Positions 48,204-60,122 of a stretch of 64,000 nt of DNA are shown one piece after another. This stretch comes from Osedax fenrisi. Taxonomy: Eukaryota > Annelida > Polychaeta > Sabellida > Siboglinidae. Made by a program: the position numbers and the translations under genes. The stretch lies in NCBI GenBank assembly GCA_964019155.1, contig OZ025241.1, forward strand, positions 86,369,728 to 86,433,727, in the 5' to 3' direction. The notes beneath the pieces are model-generated. The model was not told where the DNA came from, made no database searches, and saw only the letters and a program-made list of their open reading frames with translations. How positions within the stretch are numbered: position 1 is the stretch's first letter; the number at the start of each line of letters is the position of its first letter.

Positions 48204-49634
48204 TCAACTTCGTTGTTTCGATAGTGTTAGGCCTAGATCTTTATTTGTTGTCTTTCTACCAGTAATGTTGTTTACAATTTGCCATGCTATAGCGGATTTC
48301 TTATTATCTGCAGCTGTCTTGATATCATCTATTTGTTTTTGAAAATATTTAGTTTGCTCGTTTATATATGTATATTGGAGATTTTTTCTAGCTTTGTTAA
48401 ACTCAATTTGTTGGTTAGTGTTAACATTTTCTTTCATTTTCAATGATAATTGTTTCAGTGTGTTTCGTTTCTCTATTATATTTATATTTTCCCATGGTAC
48501 TCTTTTCTTTTCTTTTATTTTAATCGGTATAAATTTCTTTGTTGCTTCTGCATGAGAATCAACAAATGCTAAGTATTTATCATTTGTACTTGTACATGAT
48601 ATAATTGAGTCTTCTAAATGTTGTTTTAGATAGCTTGTATAATTCTTTTCAATAGATTTGTCTTTTGTCAGAGTAGTCCAGTCATATCGTTTTTTGTTAA
48701 CTATTGACTTTTTATTAGATCTTAAACTTAATTTAAGTGTAGCGGTAACAATTCTATGATCATAGTAAACACCTTCGAAAGTATTGTAGGCTTCACAGTT
48801 CCTAGCACTATTTATCCATTTATTATTGAAAATTATATAATCCATTTGGGATTTGAAGCCATTTGGATGTGTATGAGTCCATAGTTTACCACTTTTCTTT
48901 TGAAATTTAGTATTTAAACTTTTTAAACCGTTTTCAATTATGAAGTGATCAAGTAGATAACCGTTTCTATTAGTTTCAGTATGATATGCAAATGTATTAT
49001 CATGATCAATACCCGGATGTGCATTGAAATCACCTGCTATTATTAAAACATTATGTTTTGGTACATAACGAGTAAATGAACTCATGTTATTATAAAATTC
49101 AGAAACATCATCTTCATCAGAAACATTTGTTGGGCTATAACAGGAAACTACTGTCGTAATAGGGTTTCCATTGAAGTTTGCTGTAATTATTCTAGGACAT
49201 ATTTTTTCCACATTTATTAAAGATTTTATTGCACTGGGACTTAGAAGTAGGCCTATTCCACCAATTGAGCTGTTCGATTTATTTGTCCATGAATATGCTG
49301 TCACAAGAGTCCATCCATAGTTTAAAATATTATATTTAATATCGATATCTTTATGGTATAATCTATGTTCTTGTATGCATATTATGTCAATATCGTGTTC
49401 TATGACAGATGCTACAAGTTCAGATGATTGGCAGTAACTTTTAAAAGTTCTGATGTTGAAAGTCGATATATGTATATTTTTTGAACTCTTTAAAAACTTA
49501 GGTTTCTGGTGTATTAATGAGTCAGTAGCTTGTTTTTCGTGATGCAGGGCCTGACATTGTACCCTGACACGCGCTCCTATATTATCCGCGAGACGAGCGA
49601 TGCGGCATGATTGTTTGGTTTTGTTGTTGTTCAT
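48204..49634 (-). pseudogene. RTE LINE ORF: APE endonuclease plus start of RT
   Basis: Starts at ATG 49634. Residues about 50-290 form an endonuclease/exonuclease/phosphatase fold: ISTFNIRTFKSYCQ, IICIQEHRLYH (catalytic Glu), IIAGDFNAHPG (Asp/Asn pair), SQMDYIIFNNKW and YYDHRIVTATLKLSL (final DH). A linker leads to the pre-RT segment WQIVNNITGRKTTNKDLG. A TGA at 48204-48206 closes the frame. In the same frame beyond the stop comes PAIKITDADYADNLVIFAD, the RT palm motif with YADD altered to YADN, so the fingers and first palm motifs have been deleted at this point. It cannot encode an active RT. Confidence 0.88.
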
Positions 49635-49979
49635 GTGCTTTTCGTTAGCTAATTACGCAAATGTGCTCGCCACTACTACATTGCGGGCAGTTGCCTATTT
49701 GACTCATTAATATTAACCGTTGGCCTTGAGTTGGTTCTTCCGCTTAATATCAACACCATTACTGCTCCAATGGTTTGTACCGTAACCCTGGTGCGGGTGG
49801 CAACAGAGTAATAGATATTGCCAAGGTACCTCTCTGATTTTTGGTTCAGGACTGCTTATTGAATATATTATTCTTGTATTCGCAGCTAACACTCCATATC
49901 TGGAGGTCGATTACCCTATCCACCACCTGGGGACCCGCTGTATGGGAGTTAATATCTCCACACCAGTTAATGTATATAT

Positions 49980-50002
49980 AATAATAATAATAATAATAAT
50001 AT
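49980..50002. repeat. (AAT)n run separating two LINEs
   Basis: About seven AAT units between the RTE leader and the 3' end of the CR1-like LINE, consistent with the latter's simple-repeat tail on the minus strand. Confidence 0.85.
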
Positions 50003-50941
50003 CAGAATGTAGGCATGACCAAGGTATTCGAAGAAGCGCAATGCTTATCTAGTCGTTTACCTGAAACATATTCCTAATTAACAATTATGAGGAGAACAAA
50101 AATAAAAGTAAAATTTATAAAATATAGAAGTAAAATATGTAATTTATAAATATTATAAGAATCATGAGAATATAAAATTATAAAAATGATAAAAATATAA
50201 ATAACTTTAAAAATAATATTAAAATAAAATAAATAAATTATAAATAAACAAAATTAATAGTATAATAAATTAAAAGTATAATTTGAGTATATATATATAT
50301 GTTAGTTTTGAATTCTGTAGTTAAAGATTACAAATAAATTAGATCCAGAGTTATAAGTATAGTATAAGTGAGGAACAAATAAAGCATTAGGTATAGATAA
50401 GTATAGATACCTATATTATATATTATATAGGCTATATATAGATAGTAAAGTATATTTGTTTGAAATTGGTCTAACTTGTCTTATAATTCCGGTTATCATA
50501 GATAATATTTTGGAAATATAATTAGGACCTATACTGTTCTTTCCAGTCTAGTTTGTCATCAATGAATACTTATAGTTTTTAAACTTTTCAATCTTGGTAT
50601 TATTTATTCTGATATCAAATATAGAGTTAGTATGTATATTTCTAACATTGAAAAGAAAAAATTAGATTTTGTTAGGTTTAAAGTTAACTTATTTGCGTAA
50701 AGCCATTTATTCAATTTTTCAAGTTCCTTATTCATTTTAACATTTAACTTACCTAGTGAATCACTATTAAAAATAATATTAGTGTCATCTTGAGATAACA
50801 TTATTTTGAAGTCATTGGAAATATTATGTAGGTAAATCATTAAATCATTAAATCATTAATATATATTAAAAATAAAAGTGGTCCAAGAACCGAGCCCTGC
50901 GAAAAACCATATTTCATAATCTCAGTAGTTGAGTATTCATC

Positions 50942-50976
<35 letters not shown>

Positions 50977-51790
50977 TACTATATATAGTGAACAAATTGT
51001 AGTCTATTATTTAGGTAACTTTTAATTAATGAAAGTGCTGATCCCCGTATACCATAATGCTCTAGTTTAACAAATAATATGTCATGATGTATAGTATCGA
51101 ACGTTTTTTTTAGGTCAATTGATACAACTGCACATTTTTCCAATCGTTCAAGACTTTCAGATATAGATTGAGTTAGATCCATTAATGCATCCGAATATGA
51201 AATACCTTCTCTGAATCCATATTCTGAGTCACTCAATATACACACCTATCATTTTTTGTTAAATATACATTTATCTTGTTTTTATTATCTTTTCAAATAA
51301 TTTTGATATTTATGATAACATTGATATTGATCTATAGTTGGATAACTCATTTTAGCACCAGCTTTTTATATAGGAATTATTTTATAAATGTTTAAATCAT
51401 CTGGAAATAAATCAACCTGTAAACATTTATTAAAAACTAATGCAAGCATTGGACTTATCTCATCCTTTATTTGTTTAAGTATATGTATATTAAAACCTAA
51501 GGTATTAACCGTTAATGCTGTGCTTATTATTACAATTTTCGATAATTTTTTTAATTTCATTAACACTAGTAGGAAATAAAAATAATGAATTTTTGTTTTT
51601 ATTAGTTAATGTTTTATAGATTGACTGCAAACCATTATCACGAAATTATTTAGCTAAGTTTGGACCTACATTTATGAAATTATCATTAAACCTATTTGCA
51701 ATTTCAACATTAGATTTATAGTTAGATATTTTTTTTCGATTTTTTTCCCCTAATTCACCTATACTAGTTCGTTAGTATTTTATGATATAT
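50003..51790 (-). mobile_element. CR1/Jockey-like LINE, 3' part
   Basis: RT fragments on the minus strand (50604-51566) are followed by about 550 bases of AT-rich 3' UTR that ends beside an (ATT) tail at 49980-50002. The 5' end is truncated near 51790. A TA expansion at 50942-50970 has been acquired within the RT. Confidence 0.75.
50604..51566 (-). pseudogene. CR1/Jockey-like reverse transcriptase fragments
   Basis: In minus-strand order: IKDEISPMLALVFNKCLQVD and FPDDLNIYKIIPI (fingers start), SEYGFREGISYSDALMDLTQ and CAVVSIDLKKTFDTIHHDIL (palm motif A, D-x4-F-D), YGIRGSALSLIKSYLNNR, GFSQGSVLGPLLFLIYINDL (motif B region), and QDDTNIIF (motif C, normally F/YADDT) followed by LEKLNKWLYANKLTLNLTKS. 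All canonical RT blocks are present but separated by stops, shifts and the TA insertion. Alanine of motif C is replaced by Gln. Confidence 0.82.
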
Positions 51791-53310
51791 CATAAAAGAA
51801 TGAATTAAATAAAAATATAGATTAAATTAAATATATAATTAGTAGTATAATTATACTTAAGTATAAGTATTAAGATATAGAATAGTCGAAATCAAATAAA
51901 AAAAAATAAAACAGAACAAAAAGTATATTCAGAAAAATGGTGACAAAAACTTTATATACAATTCTATTTATATATTTTTTTTAATTAATTTTTTAAAGAA
52001 CAATTTATATTATAAGAATAAAAAATGTTTAAACTAAAAAGTTAATTTTTATATAAATGTGAATAAGAAGAATGAAAACAAAGAAGTAAATTCAAAATAA
52101 AAGAAAAAGATTCAATAAAATATGCTAATGTTATAAACAATAAACTCAAATACTATTATTAGTCAGGAAGGAAAATAAAATAGAGAAAATTAAAAATGTT
52201 AACAAAAAATACCAAAGGTATTTATTTTATTTTTTATTTTTACATAAACTTCAATAAGTAAAAAGATCGAAAAAAAAGGAAGTAAATTCAAATATGAAAT
52301 ACAAAAGTTCAGTAAAATAATAGTAGTAATGTCAGTAAAATAAAATAATGTGAAATTATACACGAAATTGTATTTAATTTTTTTTTAATTTGTACATAAA
52401 CGTCAATAAATTAAAATAAGAATACAAATAAAAAGTGGATCTTAGTACAACATACGATACTAGAGAATATTCAAGATACATATTTAAATTAAAAATAAAT
52501 AAAATATAAATTCTAAGCATACTGAGTATGTAGATAACAAGATTTTATACAAATGTTTCTTAAATAATTTATAATTTGAATTATTTTTTTTAATATTATC
52601 AATTTTATTCCATTAAATTGGTCCAACATATATTAAAGTTCGTCTACACTGTTCTTTTTTGAAATTAAAAATAGATAAATTATTTAAATCCTAGTGTTGT
52701 GAAATGTTTACATTAAAGAAAATGTGTTATTAATTATATAATGATATCCTTCATATGAAGATTATTGAAAATTTTAAATATGAATTCGCATGTATTTAAA
52801 TATGTAATTTAATTTAGTTTTATAAAGAATTTTCAATAAATAGTCCTTTAGTATGATATAAAAAGTTTCTTACATATAATCATTATCATTCGCTTTTGAA
52901 CAATATATATATATGTATATTTAAATACATTTAAATAAATAATGTCATAGAGAAAATTAGAGAAATGTGTATAATTTTATAATAACATAATACTTATAAT
53001 GGGTTTTAATTAATATTAATATAATTTTATAAAATAAAAAACAAACTATAGTTTTAAATTAATTATTAGACGGGGTCAACACGTAGAGGTCACGTGAACG
53101 ATGTACATGAATCCTGTAACTCATATATTGTTCACGTGTCCTGTGTATTATATTATAGAGTATATCATTTTACATATGTAAATATTGTTAAATACCAGTG
53201 AAATAGTTTTAGTTTTAGTTAATGAATTAATTGGTATATTTTATTATAAATAATCATATTTCTAGATGTATATGTTGTCATTGTTAGCGATATTAACAAT
53301 TTACAGTTTA
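51791..53310. other. AT-rich stretch containing a second LINE 3' relic
   Basis: On the minus strand about 52540-52680 reads CRRTLIYVGPI*WNKIDNIK and SNYKLFKKHLYKILLSTYS, a CR1/L2 C-terminus with one stop. The rest is A-rich low-complexity DNA. An inverted cacgtgaac / gttcacgtg pair lies at 53092-53148. Confidence 0.45.
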
Positions 53311-53317
53311 AATTGTA

Positions 53318-55123
53318 GGGGAAAGTAACGTAACCTAATACGGCCAATTTAACAATACATAAAAGTCTTAACATTTTATGACTCAATATTTGTATTCAAA
53401 AATTATAATATATTAATATTATATGATAATAGATATTATTGTGATTTTCAAATTGTATTTAATATTTATTATTAAATAGAACAAGGGTGTCCGGTACCCA
53501 TGTCCGAATACGGACAGTGTTATAATACATCCTATAAACATACATCCTATACGCTTGGGTTAAATCGTACCTATCTGAAAGAACATTTTCGATAAAAATT
53601 GATAATCATTATTCATCTACTTGTAAAATGTATTATGGAGTGCCTCAAGGTTCTGTATTAGGGCCATTACTATTTTTTCTGTATATCTTACTTCTTAAAA
53701 ATATTATATCTAATTTTCCATCTGTAAAATATCACATTTTTGCTGATGATATTCAATTTTATATTGAGCTTCCAGTAATAGCCAATTCATCTGATAATGT
53801 AGCTATAATTGATTGTATTAATATGGTTAAAAATTGGTTTTTACAAAATAGCTTAATGTTGAATATGAATAATACTCAACTTCAAAAATATATCTAGAAC
53901 ATCATCAGTGTTTCCTTCTTTCATCATTGATTCTATCACAATTGTTCTTTGCAATAATGTTAAAAACCTTGGTTTTATTTTTGATGATAACTTACATTTC
54001 TCCGATCAGATAGCTAGTGTAAATCAATTAATTATCAATTATATGAAATACGATCAATAAGGAAATTCTTACCTTTTAGAATTTCTAAAATGTTAATAGA
54101 ATCATTAGTTATGTCACGTATAAATTATTGTTGTTCTCTATATGATGGCCTTCCTGCTACTTCTACTAAATAATTATATATAATCATTAGATCATCGATA
54201 AGAGTTTTACATCGAGTATAATGATATGACCATGAATCAGTCAATTATCACCTAGTTCATTCTAAATGGTTAAATATGTATCAGAGATATACCTTCAATA
54301 TACTAATTTGTAATGTACTGAAGAAATGTCTTCCGAGTTATTTGATTGATATCCTACAATTCAAAGTTTACAAGAGGAATCTAAGAAATGCGTCTACTCG
54401 GTTATTACAAAAGAAGAATTACAAGCTATCGAGATATGGAAAACGTTCTTTCAGTGTAGTTGCAGCCGATCTGTGGAATGCGCTACCTGTAGGACTAAGA
54501 ACTAATGTCAATTATTCGTATTTTAAATGAAATGTATTGTTATTAATTCGTAAAAATTAAAGTAATTAATTTATTAATTTATATTATTTTATTAATTAAT
54601 AAGATAAGTTAAGTAACTAAATAATATTTTTAGATTTAAGCTTCATTGGTGATATTAATATTATAACGCAAGCAATTTTTATGAAAATCAGAATATGTTA
54701 TACGCTTCGCGCAAATTAATTATATGGTGTATATATTAAGATATCTAGAATGTCCGTATTAGTGATTTATATGACCACTAGATATATGCTTATAACTTAA
54801 TTAATATTTGATAACAAATATAGATAGTATGTATAAAATGTTTAGAATGTTTTAGTTTTTAATAATATATTGTTATATTTTATATCAAAAATTTTTTATA
54901 TTCTTGAGAAGATTTTAAGTTGTCATTCCTTTTCTTTATTTAAAAACGTAATAAAAAAAATCAGTTTATTTGTAATATCAGCACTATTTTAAATAATAAA
55001 AAAATAAAAAAAACTTAATTAGACTAGTTATATAATTATTAATATTTTATTCATTCAACATTTTTGTGTAAGATTTATAGTTTCTGAGATACCGAGAGTA
55101 TCCGTATTCGGTTACGTTCATCT
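53318..55123. mobile_element. Candidate TIR element carrying a LINE insertion
   Basis: tgtaggggaaagtaacgtaa followed by cctaatacgg at the left resembles the reverse complement of the right end tgtagatgaacgtaaccgaa tacgg. Internal ccgaatacgg and ccgtatta copies occur at about 53505 and 54752. The intervening DNA is mostly a plus-strand LINE. End similarity is imperfect, so the element is tentative. Confidence 0.4.
53555..54545 (+). pseudogene. CR1/L2-like LINE reverse transcriptase, 3' half
   Basis: Plus-strand blocks: KIDNHYSSTCKMYYGVPQGS VLGPLLFFLYI (motif B), KYHIFADDIQFYIELP (motif C, intact FADD), MVKNWFLQNSLMLNMNNTQ (motif D), then in another frame VKNLGFIFDDNLHFSDQIAS, IRKFLPFR, SRINYCCSLYDGLPATST. 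The C-terminus (54276-54530) reads KCLPSYLIDILQFK, YGKRSFSVVAADLWNALPVG LRT. This is the classic 3' half of CR1/L2/Rex1-like elements. Several stops and frame changes make it a pseudogene; it is 5'-truncated. Confidence 0.85.
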
Positions 55124-55726
55124 ACATTGTAACGTTATATCATATTGAACAAGAGTAATACATACAGAATGAGGGATATACGTATATCAATTACTATAAT
55201 GAATATATAGTTTATCACGTGACATATACGATGTTATTGTGTTATATAAAAAAATAAAATGTATATAAATTATATAACATATTCATAGTTATGTAATGGT
55301 TATAATATTACGCAATTCGTTGATTTCTGACTTGTGGAATTCTGTAAATTATTATTTAATTTATTATAAAATGTTGTATATATATATCAATATATCATAT
55401 ACCAATATATATATATATATTATTAATACAATAATTAAATTAGTTGATATACTTATATAAAAGTGATATTAAAATAATAATTAAATATCTACTATAGCGC
55501 GCATAGTATACAGAGCTTCGTTTAAATTAAGACTAATTAATACTAATTTATAAGAATAATGAATATCATGAGTTAGGACATGCACATAAACATAATGCAT
55601 GTCGGGGTTTATATATTTGCGTGAGTGTGTTTTTGTTTATGTACGTATGTGTATATGTATATACGTTTATAAGCATGTATGTATATGTGTGTTTAAGTTT
55701 TTTATTATATACGTAAATATATTTAC

Positions 55727-55762
<36 letters not shown>

Positions 55763-55944
55763 GATTATAATTAACTAAAATATAAATTAATGATCTTACC
55801 TCTTCATCTTCATTTTTTGATTGTGATTTGTTTGTCTATGTAGAAAAACATACATTAATAATATGTTTATATGATATGAATAATATAGTTATTATATATC
55901 ACATATTAGATCGCATATATTATTATATCATATATTACATGTAT
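55124..55944. other. AT-rich spacer with (TA)n
   Basis: TG/TA-rich 55620-55700 and a TA run at 55729-55760; no gene. Confidence 0.6.
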
Positions 55945-56383
55945 GTATGCATCACGAGTAGGTATGCATCACGAGTAGGTATGCATCACGAGTAGGTATG
56001 CTTCACGAGTAGGTATGCATCACGAGTAGGTATGCTTCACGAGTAGGTATGCATCACGAGTAGGTGTGCTTCACGAGTAGGTATGCATCACGAGTAGGTA
56101 TGATTCACGAGTAGGTATGCATCACGAGTAGGTGTGCATCACGAGTAGGTGTGCATCAAGTGTAGGTATGCATCACGAGTAGGTATGCTTCACGAGTAGG
56201 TATGCATCACGAGTAGGTGTGCATCAAGTGTAGGTATGCATCACGAGTAGGTGTGCATCAAGTGTAGGTATGCATCACGAGTAGGTATGCATCATGTGTA
56301 GGTATGCATCAAGTGTAGGTATGCATTACGAGTAGGTGTGCATCATGTGTAGGTATGCATCACGTGTAGGTGTGAATCATGCA
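55945..56383 (+). repeat. 17-bp satellite array, about 25 units
   Basis: Consensus gtatgcatcacgagtag with a 17-bp period. Variants: gcttcac, gtgtgc, aagtgtag, catgtgtag. Variants cluster: cttcac units alternate in the left half and aagtgtag/atgtgtag units in the right half. No reading frame of interest. Confidence 0.95.
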
Positions 56384-56735
56384 TTATTTGTAACATTTTA
56401 GTGTGGTTATCACACATTGATTATTGTACCTATTTATTATTTAGAATATTATAAATAATTATAAATCGCTAATAAACTGCACATAATGTTCAACATTTTG
56501 GGTAATAATTAAAATTAAGTAAAATAGTCAAGTATACTTATTCATATATGATTACTACAATAATGTATGTCTAATACGCCCTTATTATAAAATGTATGAC
56601 CGCAGCTTCACACCTATATGAGTATATGTATGCGTAGGTATATGCGCATGTATGTGCATACGTGCGGGTTCATATAGCATACTAAATTAGGTATACCTAT
56701 ACATTACGTATGTTGATACGATATCCCATACAATA

Positions 56736-57189
56736 CTAAGCTCTAACTTTCTCCAATATTCCTATTTTGTACTTGACCATCATCTGAGCCGCCTGTTTGG
56801 AATGTCCGACGAGATGGAAAGCCTCCGAAGCATCGGTTCCCTGTTCGCCAATCAGGACATCCTCACCCCCCGGATGCTGTGAAGCGTAGGGTAAACGCGT
56901 GTGTTAGCCATTCATCGTTATTCTCTTCGTGTGTAAGGTTTACCACGATATACATGTTAATAAGTATATAATTCATAGATACTACTTATAATGTATTACT
57001 TATTGGATATGTATATACCTTATAAGGTATACGGGTCGACAGATACAAAAGTACATACATAATATATATCTACTTTATGATCACGTGTTCACTATAGTTA
57101 AATAATAGTCACTATCGTGCATGAGATGTTTTTAATTCTTATAATAATATATAATATGTAATACCTATTACCTATTATATACCTATTAG

Positions 57190-57237
<48 letters not shown>

Positions 57238-57428
57238 TTATTAATCATTAATAATTCACATTTATACTGATATATTATTTTTAGATAGTTCTACTGTTAT
57301 ATCAAATATATTACGAACCACCTAAGAACACTATATGATTATATATTAATCGTATATTGATTGACACTTGTATATGTTCATATTTATCACATAATAAATA
57401 TATTATTACGTATATACTTATATATAAT

Positions 57429-57473
<45 letters not shown>

Positions 57474-57760
57474 GTATATATATATACATATATAAACATA
57501 TATAAACATATACGTATATTTACTCATGTTCTAACCTTATCAGCGAATGTTTTGACATCGTACACCACCCCATCTATAGCCAGCCATATATCATCGTCCC
57601 CCTGGCGGTGAGCTTTCAGTTCATCTTTAGTGATGATACGGGTATCCCCCTCAGCCCCCTCCGCTACTACTGATGATGATGATGGAGACGCTGCGGGGAC
57701 TGGGGTAGCATCAACGGAGGCAGCTGATTGGTTGTTATCTTCAGACTCGTTGACATCCAT
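56736..57760 (-). CDS. Cytochrome b5-like heme protein, two exons
   Basis: Exon 1 is 57536-57760 (75 residues), ATG at 57760, ending at a donor AAG|GTTAGA. Exon 2 is 56736-56876 after an acceptor TTCACAG. Phase is 0 at both. Exon 1 has a 40-residue Ser/Ala/Pro-rich acidic leader, then TKDELKAHRQGDDDIWLAID and GVVYDVKTFADK. Exon 2 starts HPGGEDVLIGEQGTDASEAF and continues HLVGHSKQAAQMMVKYKIG. Heme ligands are His76 of HPGG and His100 of VGHS, 24 residues apart as in classic b5. Total 121 residues, a soluble b5 fold for electron transfer to desaturases or other oxidoreductases. No C-terminal membrane anchor, unless GAGAAA|GTTAGA near the end is used as a donor to a further exon outside what I can see. 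A CT-rich stretch upstream (57900-58000) may hold its promoter. Confidence 0.88.
56877..57535 (-). other. Intron of the cytochrome b5-like gene
   Basis: 659 bases, GT...AG on the minus strand, containing TA microsatellites at 57190-57226 and 57435-57470. Confidence 0.8.
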
Positions 57761-58430
57761 AGCGATAGTGGGGGTAGTGGTGATGATACAGCTGGGTATA
57801 ACTGGGTACCTAGTAATTGTGCAGATGTATTAGGTTACACGACTCGACTATTATGATAAATATGTCGAGGTGAATAGGATATATAGGGGAAAAGGGTTAG
57901 AGATTTAGGGAAATATTACCTCAACGCCCCTCTCCCTCTAGTATATCTTCAACTATATCCATTTCCCTCCATTCCCTCTCACTCTTTCGCGCTCTATCGA
58001 TATCTACTCATCTTAAGTGACGTAATGATTGTGTAATACTTCGAAGCAGTACAGGTTACCCTTCTAAGTGTATACTTATATAGGTGTAGGCTAAGATGAT
58101 CATCATTATTGTAAGATTTATATTGTATCGAATGTGATAAGCTAATTATTAGCTGATAAGATAACTTTTATTTGAGTTGATTGTACTATATTTCGTATAC
58201 ATTTTGTTAACCTAACTTTAAATAACAATATTAATTACATAACTTAATCCTATACTATTAGTAAGGTTATTAGTAACGTTATAATGTGTTAACACGGTCG
58301 TCGCCACCTAACCCTAGCGGCGATATCGTGTACTAATTATAAATAATCAATATGATTCCGACTGTTAACTCCATACTGTGACGTCACTGAATATGAATAC
58401 CGAGGAGTATAAGCTCGACCGTCGATATGT
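57761..58430. other. Upstream region of the cytochrome b5-like gene
   Basis: Pyrimidine-rich on the plus strand at 57925-58000, with aagtgacgtaatg near 58014 and tgacgtcac near 58380 (CRE-like). GC-richer block at 58290-58330. No other gene recognised. Regulatory role inferred only from position. Confidence 0.35.
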
Positions 58431-58431
58431 G

Positions 58432-58520
58432 TACAATGTACATTGTACATTATACATTGTACATTGTACATTGTACATCGTACATTATACATTGTACATT
58501 ATACATTTTATACAATATAC
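58432..58520. repeat. TACATTG heptamer repeat
   Basis: About ten 7-bp units tacattg/tacatta in tandem, self-complementary through tgtaca. A related but irregular tgtaca/cagtatagta cluster lies at 58715-58830. Confidence 0.9.
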
Positions 58521-59051
58521 ACACATGCATACATTGTACAATGTACACACTAATGGCATACTGATATACTAAATGCAGGTTTACCTATAATAATAGTGTA
58601 CCTTTAAGAGTACGAGTGTGTTCCTATTTAAAGCTACAATGGTGAGGACAACCTTTGCACCTTTACTATTGCACAAGTTGTCTTTAGAATATAATAGTTA
58701 CACTGTTAAATACATCGTACACATTATACACTGTATAGTATAGTATACAGTATAGTATACAGTATTGTGTACAATGTACGGTGTATAATGTACGGTGTAT
58801 AATGTACAATATACAGTGCACATAAAATATATAGTGTAGCTTACTGTATGACTTTATCGGGAACGTTATTTACAATAAAATCTGCGGTTAATTTACGATT
58901 ACGTAATAACTGGCTAGCGCTAAATACGGTCTATAAATAGCTAATCCGGTAACGTAATATTTTAAATAATGACGTCACATACACGATCTAGATAATCTTT
59001 AGCATTACGTAATAATTATACCCGCATGCCAGTTGTTATTATTATCTGTGC

Positions 59052-59108
59052 ATATGGGGGCACAGAGCTAAAGAGAAAGTTTCTCTCTAGCTCTATGTAT
59101 GGGGGACG
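59052..59108. repeat. Stem-loop with 14-bp stem
   Basis: gagctaaagagaaa and tttctctctagctc pair with one mismatch across a one-base loop, and the flanks atatgggggc / tatgggggac are direct near-repeats. Could be a remnant of a transposon or an RNA hairpin; nothing decides. Confidence 0.45.
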
Positions 59109-59194
59109 GTTCCCTTATATGCGATATTATATATAATTGGAGGTATTGTTATTATTTCATAATAATTACAGTCATATTAGTTTACATAAGATCA

Positions 59195-59200
59195 TATATA

Positions 59201-59251
<51 letters not shown>
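59195..59251. repeat. (TA)n microsatellite
   Basis: Target-site microsatellite for the pogo-like MITE that follows; another (TA)n resumes at 59778. Confidence 0.95.
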
Positions 59252-59254
<3 letters not shown>

Positions 59255-59774
59255 TAGAAGCTCGGTAACTCAACATGCCGATAACTCAACATTGCCGATA
59301 ACTCGACATCCACAAAATATTTGGTTGGATTCGTATCTTTTACATGTTAACAAAAACCCTATTACTCAACAAATATAACTCAACATACATATAACTCAAC
59401 ATCGTTTTTATAATCCTAGCCTATACATTACATGTAAATATACATCCGATAACTCAACATTTATGAAAAATCAAAATATCACAAACATATGTTGTTGGAT
59501 TCGTATCTTTTACATGTAATAAAACTACATTGCTCAACAAATAAAATTCAACATACATTATTCAACATGGTTTTATTTAATAATATATGGATATAAATAT
59601 ATAAACGTAAAAATACAATTACAATTATTATATTATCATACGAGTACTATTTTGAATACATTTATGTGAACAATACATTAATTAAGTCATTAATTTATAC
59701 ATCCGATAACTCAACATACTCGCTAACTCAACATGAAAACTCCGTCCCGTCAATGTTGAGTTATCGAGCTTTGA

Positions 59775-59777
<3 letters not shown>
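59252..59777. mobile_element. pogo/Tigger-like MITE (526 bp)
   Basis: Left end cagtagaagctcggtaactc and the reverse complement of the right end cagtcaaagctcgataactc are inverted repeats flanked by TA. CAGT...CTCGnTAACTC ends are typical of pogo-group Tc1/mariner elements. Both ends carry several copies of ataactcaacat, and gttggattcgtatcttttac occurs twice inside (about 59323 and 59484). Non-coding. Confidence 0.88.
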
Positions 59778-59811
<34 letters not shown>

Positions 59812-60040
59812 TAAAAGTATATAAGTTATATATTATTCGCTCGTGCATTACACTATTAAGATTAATATATTACCATATATACTAGTATATATTGTTTGAT
59901 GTTTTATTAAAATGTATTAATACATACAACATAATAAAGTTTAATAAAACATCAAACAATATATGATATTATATATGGTTATATATTAATCGTAATAGTG
60001 TAATGCACGAGCGAATAATATATAACCTATATACTTTTTA
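59812..60040. repeat. Long inverted repeat, 100-bp arms, ~28-nt loop
   Basis: 59812-59911 and 59940-60040 are inverted copies with few mismatches, sharing aagtatata.gttatatatt, attcgctcgtgcattacact and attgtttgatgttttattaa. Both outer sides are (TA)n. No frame. It is either a fold-back MITE in a TA tract or a hairpin-RNA source. Confidence 0.9.
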
Positions 60041-60063
60041 TTGTGTACTATATTAGTAATCGG

Positions 60064-60065
<2 letters not shown>

Positions 60066-60121
<56 letters not shown>
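60066..60121. repeat. (TA)n microsatellite
   Basis: Pure TA run; 60122-60795 holds no gene. Confidence 0.95.

Positions 60122-60122
<1 letters not shown>

Larger units (their letters stand above)
47440..49980 (-). mobile_element. RTE-type LINE, internally deleted
   Basis: Minus-strand order: leader (49635-49980, with gggtccccaggtggtggata), an ORF opening with an APE endonuclease, a deleted RT, the RT C-terminal region, and a 3' end with (GGTAA) repeats near 47444-47456. The endonuclease and C-terminal styles match invertebrate RTE elements often annotated as craniofacial development protein 2-like. The 3' coding end reads GRPRKTYVKQLCDDTGLTTE and ELKTAMKDRMTWKKIVE, typical of RTE. About 1 kb of RT is missing. 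Confidence 0.85.

Noticed and set aside
55945..56383. Regularly spaced repeat as a CRISPR array
   Set aside because: The 17-bp units are directly tandem with no spacers, and the DNA is clearly eukaryotic.
57630..57833. Plus-strand frame over the cytochrome b5 exon
   Set aside because: Antisense shadow; the b5 motifs and splice sites are on the minus strand.
58378..58572. Plus-strand frame with repeated HCTLYIV
   Set aside because: It is the translation of the TACATTG heptamer repeat; the same applies to 61573-61944.
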